Source of the DNA: Harringtonia aguacate
Lineage: Eukaryota > Ascomycota > Sordariomycetes > Ophiostomatales > Ophiostomataceae
Reading direction: 5' to 3'
NCBI GenBank assembly: GCA_014183095.1
Contig: JACCPH010000006.1
Location: 1-64,000 of the forward strand
DNA: 64,000 nucleotides
The notes beneath the pieces are model-generated. The model made no database searches and had not been told where the DNA came from. It was given only the letters and a program-made list of their open reading frames with translations. A program made the position numbers and the translations under genes. Shown piece after piece: positions 19,937-30,287 of the stretch. How positions within the stretch are numbered: the stretch's first letter is position 1; each line of letters begins with the position of its first letter.

Positions 19937-21314
19937 GTCTGCTGCGTGAGTCGTCTCTCTGGTGTTGATCCAATCCACACGCAATCTGAGTCGAGTCTGG
20001 CTGCTGGTGCGGGGTTATGCGTTGAAATTCCCCCAATCTGGCCGCTACACCACAAAAAGAGGGTCCCCTCTCCGGCTTCACAGTCAGATGGTATCTTTTT
20101 TCTCAGCTCAATATTATGCGCCACCAGAGCAGAAAAGGTAGCCGCTGCGAGCCCGTTTATAAGCATAACGGCACTTCTGTTTACGGTACTAAAACGGAAC
20201 ACTGCGCCATCGGATCTAGCTCGTCGGGCGGGCTCAGCCGTCCAGGCCACAGATATCGATAGCAGTGGTGAATACGAACCGGACCGGGTTTGCATGCTGT
20301 CACCGGGCCGTGTGCTACTCTTCTCGGCCGTGGTCGAACCAGCAATCCGGGGGAAGCCGGCTTTGCGTACGAAACCGGAGATGGCATTGCTCCACAGTAA
20401 AGTGATTCGTCTGATAAGGGCGTCTCCGATCTTTGCTCACTTGGTGTCGTATCATTGCGACCGGAACAATGGCAGCCGTGCGCCAGGCCGATGGGGTGAT
20501 GAGGGCAGCTGAACTGGGAGGCCATGTTGTCTGATGGCAGGTATAGCTAGGATGGCAGACTGCCAATCCCACGTTGCCGCAAAGGATACCATGAGCAAGG
20601 GACAATTTCTACTTGAAATCTAGAGATTCATTCCAGATGTGCTGCAGATTGACTATTTAATACTGGCCATGACCTATTTGTGTGCTGCTGCCAAACATAA
20701 TTCTGACGTTGTCACAACTCCGCTTGATCACAGTATTGTCGAATTCGAGGTTCTTGCCACTTTGGGAAGGAAGCGCCGCCCGTTCAACATCCAGTCGATG
20801 GCCTGTGAATGTCTATGGCTGCCAGGAGCAGAACTGTGCGTCTTTACAAAGACCATAAGACTCAGCAGTACGAGTCGATCAGGGGTCATGACTGATCAGC
20901 GGGAGCAACCTGATTAAAGTCAACAAACATGTGAAGCATACGTGTATAAGATAGCTTCAGCTGTACTATACTTCCCCGGACGCCACATTCTAAGCGGGCA
21001 ACACAGCGGAGCCACAGAGACACGTTACCAGAATGCAACAGTTAATGCTCCGCTCCAAGCTGTCCCTGCGACATCGCCCCGACTTGAAGTCTGGTGCGAG
21101 GCCAGGTGGTGTTACACGGACCGGACCGGTGACAGCCGACACCGGCGAAGGCCGTCACCGCAAGCCATTGAATAGCAGTGATTCGATGTTTGGTGCAGTA
21201 TATGAGCGTCATTCAGATGTTTGATATAGCCTAAGCATCTTCTGGTTTTGTTTAACGAAGCCATCTCGAGAAGAATCCTATTTTGTTGAAACCATATTCA
21301 AAGAGCCAGCCAAC
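19937..21314. other. Divergent intergenic region between SDR and aminotransferase
   Basis: About 1.4 kb with no coding-like frame. It must hold both promoters. No known repeat from elsewhere in the window was found in it. Confidence 0.5.
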
Positions 21315-23094
21315 ATGTCTGCCGTGCTAGAGAACAAGGTCACGACGGAGGTTCCCGGACCCAAGTCCAAGGTTGTGCAAGCAGAGCTGAACGCATACGT
21401 AGATGCTCGAGCTATCCAGTTTGTCGTCGACTACGACCAATGCTCTGGCAACTAGTGAGTTGGCAACGCGGACCAGATTGGTGAAATCAGGACGTCTGTT
21501 GATGTATCCCCCCCCTTACTTTTCTCAGCATTGTCGATGCCGACGGCAACCGCTACTTGGATGTCTACTCCCAGATTGCCTCCGTCCCGGTCGGCTACAA
21601 CAATCCGACCATGGTGGCCACGGCGCAGTCTCCCGAGATGATCGCGGCGCTGGCCAACCGTGCCGCCATTGGCAACTTCCCCTCGACCAAGTGGCCCAGC
21701 ATGCTCGAGAACAGCCTGGTCAAGATCGCCCCCCGGGGCCTCGGCCACTTTTTCACGGCGCAGTCCGGCTCCGAGGCCAACGAGCTGGCCTTCAAGGCCG
21801 CCTTTATGCGGTACCGCCGCCGGCAGCGCGCCGGCCAGGCCTGGACGCCCGAGGAGGTGGCGTCGTGCATGAACAATGCCAAGCCCGGCTCGCCCGACCT
21901 CGCCGTGCTCAGCTTCCGCAACGCGTTCCACGGCCGCGGCTTCGGCAGCCTCTCGACCACGCGCTCCAAGGCCGTGCACAAGCTGGACATCCCCTCCTTT
22001 GACTGGCCGCAGGCCACGTTCCCGGCCCTGCAGTACCCGCTGGAGCAGCACGCGGCCGAGAACGCAGCCGAGGAGCGCAAGTGTCTCGAGGAGGTCGAGA
22101 AGCTGATCACGTCGTGGTGCGCAGGGGACAATCTGTATTTGTTTTGACCTCGCCTGCTCTGTCTTCGCTAACTCTACAGGCACGCCCCCGTGGCCGCTCT
22201 CATTGTCGAGCCCGTGCAGAGCGAGGGCGGCGACAACCACGCCTCGGCAGCATTCTTCCAGGGCCTGCGCGACATCACGGCCAAGCACGGCGTCGCCATG
22301 ATTGTCGATGAAGTACAGACGGGTAGGTCTCTTGTCTCTGAACCTCGGGCCGGCAGTACACTAACAGGAGGGGCAGGCTTCGGTGCCACTGGCAAGTTCT
22401 GGGCGCACGATCACTTCAACCTGACGTCTCCGCCCGACCTAGTCACCTTTTCGAAAAAGGCCCAGACCGCTGGCTACTTCTTTGGCGACGCCATGCTCAT
22501 TCCGGACAAGGCGTACCGCCAGTTCAACACGTATGCATAAAGTGGTTCCGAGCTATGTTGCATGCGCTAATTGCTTCCCAGCTGGATGGGCGACCCAGCC
22601 AGGGTTCTCATGTCAGGTGCTGTGATCAAGGAGATTCTCGACAATGACCTTGTTGCCAAATGCGTACGTGTCCGAGTGAATGCTGCAGGATTTCTCCAGC
22701 TGATGTAATGTACAGGCTCGCGTCGGCAAAGCACTGTATGCAGCACTGGAGACGCTGGCCCAGAAGTATCCGACCCTGATCAAGAACCTGCGTGGAAAAG
22801 ATTTCGGGTATGTTTTGTTGCTTTCTGCAACTCAACGATAGCTTACATGTCGGCAGAACCTTTATCGCCTTCGACACCAAGGACGCGGGCGCATTTATCC
22901 GAGCCATGCGGGCCAATGGTGTGAATATTGGGACCTGTGGTATCGAGACGGTGCGGCTGCGGCCCATGCTGATCTTTGGGGAGGAACATAGTAGGTTGTC
23001 CCGATTGTTTTGAAATGATCATAACTAACCATAAACTCCAGTTCCTTCTCTCATTGCTGCTATGGACGTGGTTCTGTCGTCTGTCCCGGCTTAA
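21315..23094 (+). CDS. 4-aminobutyrate (GABA) aminotransferase, class III PLP enzyme
   Basis: Transfers the amino group of GABA to 2-oxoglutarate, giving succinate semialdehyde. It starts at 21315 (MSAVLENKVTTEVPGP) and has seven short introns. Readable landmarks are YIVDADGNRYLDVYSQIASVP across intron 1, the cofactor-phosphate region AQSGSEANELAFKAA, FRNAFHGR, VEPVQSEGGDNHAS, MIVDEVQTG, and the PLP-lysine region VTFSKKAQTAGYFFG. The last exon reads IPSLIAAMDVVLSSVPA and stops at 23092-23094. Length and motifs are those of fungal GABA-T. The solo LTR begins 9 bp past the stop, so the 3' UTR and polyadenylation signals are probably supplied by, or disrupted by, the LTR. Confidence 0.9.
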
Positions 23095-23103
23095 TCGTGG
23101 ACC

Positions 23104-23413
23104 TGTCGGTATACAGCCCCAGGGACCGGCCTGGCAGGGCAGAGGGAGGAGCACGTGCCAGAGCACGGGACCGGTGAGACCTCCACGAGGGCCTACGGTA
23201 AGGCTCCACCAGTCTGAAACGATTGTAAAATAACTACGTTGCGAGGCCTCTGTTGCCCCTATTCAGACCTAGACTAGACAACGAACGAAGAAACATCACC
23301 ACAGACCATTGTACCACCGCAGGGCACTCACTTGCGGACGTACAGGGCCACGGTGACTTCAACAGTGACATCACAACGATCGTTGATAACTAACTAACCG
23401 CGGTGTACCGACA
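23104..23413 (+). repeat. Solo copia LTR with target duplication GGACC, just after the GABA-T stop codon
   Basis: It starts TGTCGGTATAC and ends GTGTACCGACA and carries the conserved LTR block at about 23303-23357. It is flanked by GGACC at 23099-23103 and 23414-23418, a perfect 5-bp target duplication. It has the same orientation as the upstream gene. Its 3' part is nearer to the LTR of the element at 2714-2974 than the solo LTR at 3839-4152 is, for example in the AACGATCGTTGATAACTAAC segment. Confidence 0.92.
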
Positions 23414-23547
23414 GGACCAATTTATATAGCTCTGCATACTGTTCCTTATGACAACCATAGACGACACTAAAAATACAGACTAGGAGCGTTTATAGACATC
23501 GTCTACCCCCTGCATTCATAACTCTCAATCTTGACACCTACGGAAGT

Positions 23548-23898
23548 TCAGCACGGTCCAGACACGACGAGACGATCACCAAAGTCGGCATCCTTCCCCT
23601 GGTTCCAACTACCAGGCGTCGGATCCCACAGCGTCAACTTGCCAGACATGGACATTCTGAGCTTGTGGCAGCGAGCAAGTGGATAGCGAATGCAAGGAGC
23701 TTCCATAAACAGGGGTTCCGTGGACCATGGGACCCGTCTCATCCCGGATGATGGTTCAATGTCAAACATTTGGCCGCTCTTCTTGGAGACGCCGAAAAGG
23801 ACGTCTCGGCAGATACAGTCTGTCGTATGCGCTTGGAGCCGATCACTACAATCTTTCTCGGCACTAGGAGCGCCTGCAGGATCTAGCCATGTGAACAT
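23548..23898 (-). CDS. Small hypothetical protein (116 aa), uncertain
   Basis: An ATG-initiated frame (MFTWLDPAGAPSAEKDC...) with fairly protein-like composition, six Cys, and segments such as GKLTLWDPTPGSWNQGK near the end. It has no signal peptide and no family that I recognise. It lies between the solo LTR and the DUF1479 gene, so it could be a fragment of a larger decayed gene. The low confidence reflects the lack of any homology or splice support. Confidence 0.3.
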   Translation of the reverse strand: MFTWLDPAGAPSAEKDCSDRLQAHTTDCICRDVLFGVSKKSGQMFDIEPSSGMRRVPWSTEPLFMEAPCIRYPLARCHKLRMSMSGKLTLWDPTPGSWNQGKDADFGDRLVVSGPC

Positions 23899-24248
23899 CG
23901 GCTGTTTTGCAGCCGCTGCCCCGGAAAATGCGATGTCTTGGCTGGATTGTCTCTAAAGTGCGGATTTCCTATCTGGGACGTCCGCTGCGGAGGTGCTCCG
24001 ACACTTAGTCATCTTCCGAGGATGCTCTTCAATAAGACGACGGGACAAGCAGAAGCTGAGATTCCTCGTCTGTATATATTTCGTCCTCTCCGCACCTTCT
24101 CCGCTGATCTTTTCAAATGTCTGCATCTGCGGAGGAACATTGCCGGCGCAACACTGGGAGCTGACCAGCGTCACCGTCATAACCCGACGTTTTCATCCTT
24201 AGATACATTCTTATATATCACCAAACCCTTGTTTATCCGAGTCTCACC

Positions 24249-24713
24249 ATGCTGGCGACAGCGAGATTGTGCCGGGCCCGGTCGTGGTCGATGTGCAGCA
24301 CGAGATCGGTGCGGTGCTTTGCGACGGCGGAGCCGGCGACGGCGAAAAAAGAGGGCGACATATCTTCGGTATTCCGGTCGCTCTCCGGCGGTGCGGACGA
24401 GAAGCTGCCTGAACGCTTTGCCGACGTCAAGCGCAGCCTGCTCCGCCGCGGATCCGACAAGGGGTCCTTGCAGGCAAGCTGGAACCGCCTCCTGCGGCGC
24501 CTCCAATCGGAGACGGAAGAGATCAGGTCTAAGAAGAGCAGCATCATCCCCGAGATCGAATTTGCCGACCTGGACAAGCCGTCGGCGGCGTTCGACGAAG
24601 CCTTTCGGCGGCACGGCATCGCCGTGATCCGCCAGGTGGTCCCGGAGAGGGAGGCGCGGGCGTACAAGGAGGACATTGAAAAGTACATAGCAGCCAACCC
24701 GTCGACGAGGGGT

Positions 24714-24748
<35 letters not shown>

Positions 24749-25821
24749 CCCCTTTTCTTGTGCTAGACTGACCGACAGCCTTTCCTGCACACGACCCGCA
24801 GGTGTTTGAGCTGTACTGGTCGCTGCCGCAGCTCAAGGCCCGCGCACACCCCAACATGCTCAAGGCGCAGAGGTTTCTGCTGTCGTACTATCACTCGAGC
24901 AACCCGCAGGCCGAGTGCTCGGTGAGCCAGCCGCTGACGTACGCGGACCGGCTGCGGATCCGGCAGCCCGGGGACGCCGGATTCGCGCTGGGCCCGCACG
25001 TGGACGGCGGCGGGGTGGAGCGGTGGGAGGACGAGGGGTACGGGCGGGGCCACGTGTACGACGCCGTGTTTGCGGGGCGGTGGGAGGAGTTTGACCCGTG
25101 GGAGCTGAGCACGCGGCTGGCGGCGGTGCAGGACCTGTACAACGGGGCGGGGGCGTGCTCGATGTTCCGGATGTTCCAGTGCTGGCTGGGGGTGTCGCAC
25201 ACGGCGCCGCGCGAGGGCACGCTGCTGGTGAACCCGCTGTTCCAGCTGGCGACGGCGTACTTTTTGCTGCGGCCGTTTTTTGTGCCGAGGGAGGACAGTG
25301 GCCACCTTTCAGCCGCCGCCTTCCTCGACCCCCACAACTGGACCCTCGAGGACCCGGTGACGCCCCTGCTGCAGGGCGCGTGGCCCGGCTCGGGCCAGGA
25401 GCTGTCGCCGGCGTGGCACCCGCACCTCGATCTGCCCCAGACCATGGTCCATGTGCCGCCCATTGCGCCGGGCGACTACGTGGCCTGGCACGGCGACATT
25501 ATCCACTCGGTCGACCTCGTGCACGAGGGCCAGGCCGACTCGAGCGTCCTCTACATCCCGGCCGTCCCCACGACGCGCAGCAATCTCGACTACCTCAAGC
25601 GCCAGCGCGCCTGCTTCGAACAGGGCATCCCGGCCCCCGACTTCCCGGGCGGCCCGGGCGAGAGCCAGCACGTGGGCCGGCCCGACGTCGACGGGCTGCA
25701 GGCGGTGGCCGGGCCGGACGGTCTGCGGGCGTTTGGCTACGGCCAGTTCGACCCGTCGGCGGCGAGCAGCCAGGGCGAGAGGGCAGTTCTCGAGTACGGG
25801 AACAAGATCTTTGGGTTTTAG
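24249..25821 (+). CDS. DUF1479 family protein (YbiU-like, putative Fe(II)/2OG-type dioxygenase fold)
   Basis: A 501-residue protein with exons 24249-24711 and 24779-25821. The N-terminus is rich in Arg, Ser and Ala with few acids, so mitochondrial import is plausible. Next come IPEIEFADL and RRHGIAVIRQVVP, then across the intron AFPAHDPQVFELYWSLPQLKARAHPNML, a hallmark of the family. Putative metal ligands are GPHVDGGGVERWED and WHGDIIHSVD. The family resembles cupin/2OG oxygenases, but its reaction is not established. The acceptor at 24778 was chosen because using the later CAG at 24801 would create a stop. The intron starts with a TC microsatellite. Confidence 0.87.
24717..24744 (+). repeat. 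(TC)14 microsatellite inside an intron
   Basis: Fourteen perfect TC units begin 5 bp after the donor of the only intron of the DUF1479 gene. Length variation is likely between isolates. Confidence 0.9.
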
Positions 25822-26191
25822 TAGCCTAGGTTGAATATGACAAGATTGCATTGACCAAACAGCCTTGGAAGGATTCCAAGGCCAAGTATAATCGTAGAAT
25901 GGCCATCTAGGTTCAAATTCAACAAAAGAAAGCGAATCCGAAGATGCAATCTGAATACAATGCCTGCCAAATCCCGCATCTTTCCCCGGGTCGTAGACAC
26001 TAAGCCAGAAGAGACAGCTCCGTTGTCGCGGGGAAAGGCTGGGGACGAGAGATGGAGACTGGAGAAAAGCAACTTTGGCCATCGCCCCAGAAGAGTCCCC
26101 ACACGTGATGGCTTTAAACCGACTTCTCTGGTCATATGTCTTGTGCCGGCTCCACTGCGAACCCACGAACAACAACGACAACCAAAACACA

Positions 26192-28788
26192 ATGCTGAAA
26201 TTTATCACCAGCACTCCCGACTCGCGGCCGCCCAAGCGCAGACAGGCGCAGCAGGCGTGCGAGTCGTGCCGGCGGCGCAAGGTGAGTTTGGGTTGGGTTG
26301 AATGGAGGTTGAGGGTGGGATTGGTGGGTGGCGAGAAAACTCGTGATTTTCTAGGAGCCCCCTGAGCGTCACGCTTTTTTGCGTTTGGCCTTGCCACGAG
26401 TGCTGATTGAGAACAGAAACGCTGCGACCATGCAGGCAGCGGGGTGGACGAAGACGGGGAACATGTGCGGTCGCCGCTGCGGGCCGGCGCAGGCGCTGTG
26501 GCAAGCGCTGTGGCAGGCACCGTCGCCGGCACCGTCGCCGTGACAGGCGTTGTGGCAGGTGCAGACACAGGCGGCGACGCGTCAGCACCGGCCGACTTTG
26601 ACCGCGGCGACCGCAGCGACCTCAGCGACGACCGCTTTGTGGGCGACCTGAACCCAGAGAGCACGCTGCTGGCGGACGGGTCAGCCATGGCCGGCGGCCA
26701 CGCCGAGACGGACTCGGTCGGGGTGTGGCTGTCGCGGCGGTCGGCGGACGGCGAGGCCGAGTCGGGGCCGGGATCAGGCTCGCGGTCGGGGTCGGGGTCG
26801 GGGGCTGGGCTCGGGATCGGGGTCGCCCGGTCCCGCTCGTCCCGACCAAAGGCGGCCGTGTTCCACTTTGGGGCGCCGCTGGCCCGCTTCCTGCGGCCAG
26901 ACGTGCTGACGCAGTGCTTTGCCACGCTGCCGGGCGAGAGACACTTTGCCAGGCTCAAGCGCATCTACCTGTCGGACATCCACAGCCTCTTCCCTGTGCT
27001 GGACTTGGGCGTGCTGGAGGCGACAGCTACTAGCTCTCCTTCCACCTCTGCCCGGTCGCCGCCACCTCCCCCCGCCGCCCAGACACTATACAAGCAGGCC
27101 ATCTGTCTGGCGGCGGGCGCGAACCCGGCAGCGCGGCCGTACCTGACGCTGGGCAGCGACGGCGGGCGGGCGCTGCCGTACACCGAGTTTGCCGAGCAGC
27201 TGGCGTCGGCGATGCGGACGGCGCTGAGCCTGGGCGTGGTGCAGGACCGGGTGCACATCATCCCGGTGCTGGTGCTGCTGGCGCTGTACACGCAGTCGTC
27301 CGAGGACAACGCGTCGATGGAGCTGGCGGCTCAGGCCGTCAGCTACACGTACACGCTGGGCATCCACCTGCAGGTGCCGGCGTCGCGCTGCGGCGGCAGC
27401 CCCGCCGCGGCCGCCTACTTTGAGCGCCTCTTTTGCTGCGTCTGGGCCGCCGACCGCCTCAGCGCTGCCTTCCACGGCCGGCCCGTCCTCATGCAGGAGC
27501 GCGACTTTGGCCGCGACCTGGCCGTCTGCTTTGCCCACCAGGACGGCAACTACAGCTGCTTCCGCCTCTTCCTCGAGACCGTCCAGCTGCTCGACGACGT
27601 CATCGACCTCTACCGGCCCCGGCCCTCGACCTCCGAGGCCGCCCTGCTCATGCAGTTTCCCACCTTTGAGGAGCTGGTCGAGCGGGCCTCTGCCCACGGC
27701 GTGGAGTCGCGACTGATCGGTGCCCTCCCCCCCTTCCTCTTCTCCCCTCCCCGCTCTTGCCTTGCCTTGCTCTTCTAACCTCCTCAGCCACCCTCGAAAC
27801 CCTCTACCACGCCGTCGCCATCCTCTCCTGCCGCATCAAGTTCCAGTCGCGCTCCGGCACCGCGCCCTCGCCGCCCAGCCCCGGCCAGTCCCTCTCGGCC
27901 ATCAGCATCGCCACCGTCGTCACCGAGTACGGCAACCAGCTGACCCACATTGCCTTTGTGCCCTTTGCCATTTCCCTCTCGCTGCGCGTCGCCTACTGCG
28001 AGCTGCGCACCAGCAAGGTGCCCATGTTCCGCAAGCGCGCCCGCCAGCAGCTGCAGGACAACTGCCGCCTCGTCCGCCGCCTCGGCCACACCTTCCAGCC
28101 CGCCGTCTTCATGGTCGACCTGGCCGAGCGGCTGATCCAGGAGATCGACAAGGTCTACCAGGCGGGGCCGCCCAATCCACCCGAGCGGAGCGCGGGGGGG
28201 GAGAAGGAGAGGCAAAATGGAGGAAGCCTGCATGGAGAGAGCCAGGAGAGGCAAAAGGGGAGCCAGAAGGAGGGCCAGGAGAGGCAAAACGGTGAGCGCA
28301 ATGGAGAGAGCCAGAATAGAGAGGCGGCCATTCCAGGCGCTGTTGCTTCTCCTGCTCCTGTTGCCCATGCTACACATGTTCATCCTCCTCCTACTCCTAC
28401 CCCCCCAGCACCTCCTCCCGCTCTTCTTCCCGCTCATCTTTCTGCTCCTCTTTCTGCTCCTCTTTCTGCTCCTCCTCCTCCTCCTTCCGTACCCACCCCT
28501 CCACTCCCCCGCCAGCAGGCCCCCCCTACGCCTCCTTGCCCCCCCGGAGGCAGCGATCTACAGGAGATGCCGCCGCCTCAGCCTCAGCCTCAGCCTCCGC
28601 CGCCACCGCCCGTCGACATGGTCTCCCCAGTCGTCGACCTCGTCAGCGACCAGTCCTTTGCCGAGGCCTTTCCCGGCGAGGACCTCTTCCACTACCTCAA
28701 CAGCAACCTCGATCTCAGCATGTTTGATTCCATCCTCGGCGGCGAGGCCAACCCGCAATTCCCCACACTGCCAAACGATTTGCTCTAG
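26192..28788 (+). CDS. Fungal-specific transcription factor with incomplete Zn2Cys6 motif
   Basis: A 797-residue nuclear regulator with exons 26192-26281, 26417-27719 and 27788-28788. The first exon boundary falls inside the DNA-binding motif QQACESCRRRK/KRCDHAG. Only three of the six zinc-cluster Cys are present; the following 100 residues, rich in Gly, Ala, Val and Asp, have none. FVGDLNPESTLLADGS, a stretch conserved in relatives as I recall, then precedes the fungal regulatory middle-homology domain (DIHSLFPVLD, QAVSYTYTLGIHLQVP, CCVWAADRLSAAFHGRPVLM). The C-terminal third has a Gln/Glu-rich then Pro-rich low-complexity region and ends in an acidic, Phe/Leu-containing segment likely to activate transcription. 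It could regulate the sugar transporter or the DUF1479 gene beside it. Confidence 0.82.
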
Positions 28789-30287
28789 GGGGAGCTCAGC
28801 CGCCAAGGGACGGACGGGACCCAGCTTGGCTTGGCATGAGAGATGCTCTCATGCGCGCATCCGGCACATGCGATTGGGATCCGCAGATGATTTTGACTAC
28901 TTTGACTTTTTCGTCTCTTTCGGCTCTTTTGTCAACATACCCTATATTTCTCTTCCATTCTTCGTCGCTGTGGACGATGAGCGACGGCACGGGGATCCAG
29001 CAGATTGCTGAGGCTGCGCCGCTGCCGTGGAGTCGGGTAACTGCTGATCATGGGGCGAGGCCAGAGGAAGACACCCCATGAGAAGAGCAGACATCTTACG
29101 TAGTAGAAGAAAACAAAACAAACAAAACGAATTCTCCAATCTGATGCTCTTGGTCTCTGATCCCTCTCCCGGCAGCTCTGCGTGTAAGTGGGGGGACGTG
29201 CCTTTTTCGATTTCAGCCAACTCCAAATAGTGCCGCTGTCTGCCCGAAAGTGTAAAATAGCATCAAGTTCAGCGAGAGTTTGAACGGCGTGTGGCCATCA
29301 AGTCGTACGGATGCTACAAGTATGGCTGCGAACCAACCTGTAAAACAAGGGCTAAATCACGCAAGCCATGTTTCAAGCGTCTCTCGCCAAGCAGCATCGC
29401 TGTGAGTAATGGCAGAGAGCAAGAAAACCCACGGTCAGGCCGATGTCGACAGGACTTGGCGGAAGCAGTAGTTGGCCGATGCCAGTGTTATCGAGGACTT
29501 TACGAAGCAAATCTATCCTGTCTGACGGTCTCTGATAGGTATTGGCTGTCGTGTGAAAGTGTCTCCTACGTCTGTGTCGATGCGATAGTCTGCTCCGTCT
29601 GCCCTTTTCGCCTGCTCTCCGCCGCGTCGCCAAGCAAAAAGAGATGCGCGCCTCTTTAGTGCGAGATCTCGCTCTTTCCTACACTGTCAGGGCTGTGCCT
29701 TTCGTGGCCACCAAAAAAAAGCTGGGGTCCTCCGGCACGCCTTCCCAAACCGGCTAGCGATCGTCTTGTCAGAGCCTCCTCGCTCCTTCTGGGCGTCTGG
29801 GCATTCAACTGCACGTGACAGGCAACGCAAGTGTATCCCATGGCTCGGTCTTTTGCTCGTGAAAACTCGTCTTGTCGCCGTCTCCGTCTAGCGCCCTCCT
29901 TCCCCAATCCGGGGGAGCGGGGGAAGGGAAGTGGTTCGGGCTCCTGTCGTTTTGTCTACATAGCACATACTAGCTGCGCATGCCAAGCTGGTCGAGAAGA
30001 GTAGCTAATCTGCTTGGCAGAGTAGCAGTCTCCCCGAGAGGAGACTCCACGCTGATTCCCCATGAGCGGCCATTGACCAATTAGACCCCATAGTGTGCTA
30101 ATGCGATCTGGGGTCTCTCTGTGAGAAGGAAAGGCGTGAGAGCCGTGTAAGAGGGCCATGTCAGCAGAGTATTTAAGATGCCCTGGCTTGGTCCTGTCTG
30201 CCTCCATCCTCTGTCACTTGCCTCCCTCTTCTGTACCGACTTTCTTTGTTTCTCCTCTCTGCTTGCTTGTTCTCAACTCTCCCCACC
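28789..30287. promoter_or_regulatory. Intergenic region with promoter of the sugar transporter
   Basis: 1.5 kb without a coding-like frame. A TATA-like TATTTAAG lies at 30170-30177, about 110 bp upstream of the transporter ATG. A GACCAATTAG sequence (CCAAT box) lies near 30075. The leader from about 30200 is pyrimidine-rich, as in many fungal genes. Confidence 0.55.

Noticed and set aside
25880..25930. T-loop-like GGTTCAAATTC suggesting a tRNA gene
   Set aside because: No acceptor stem, D-loop box or anticodon stem can be formed around it.
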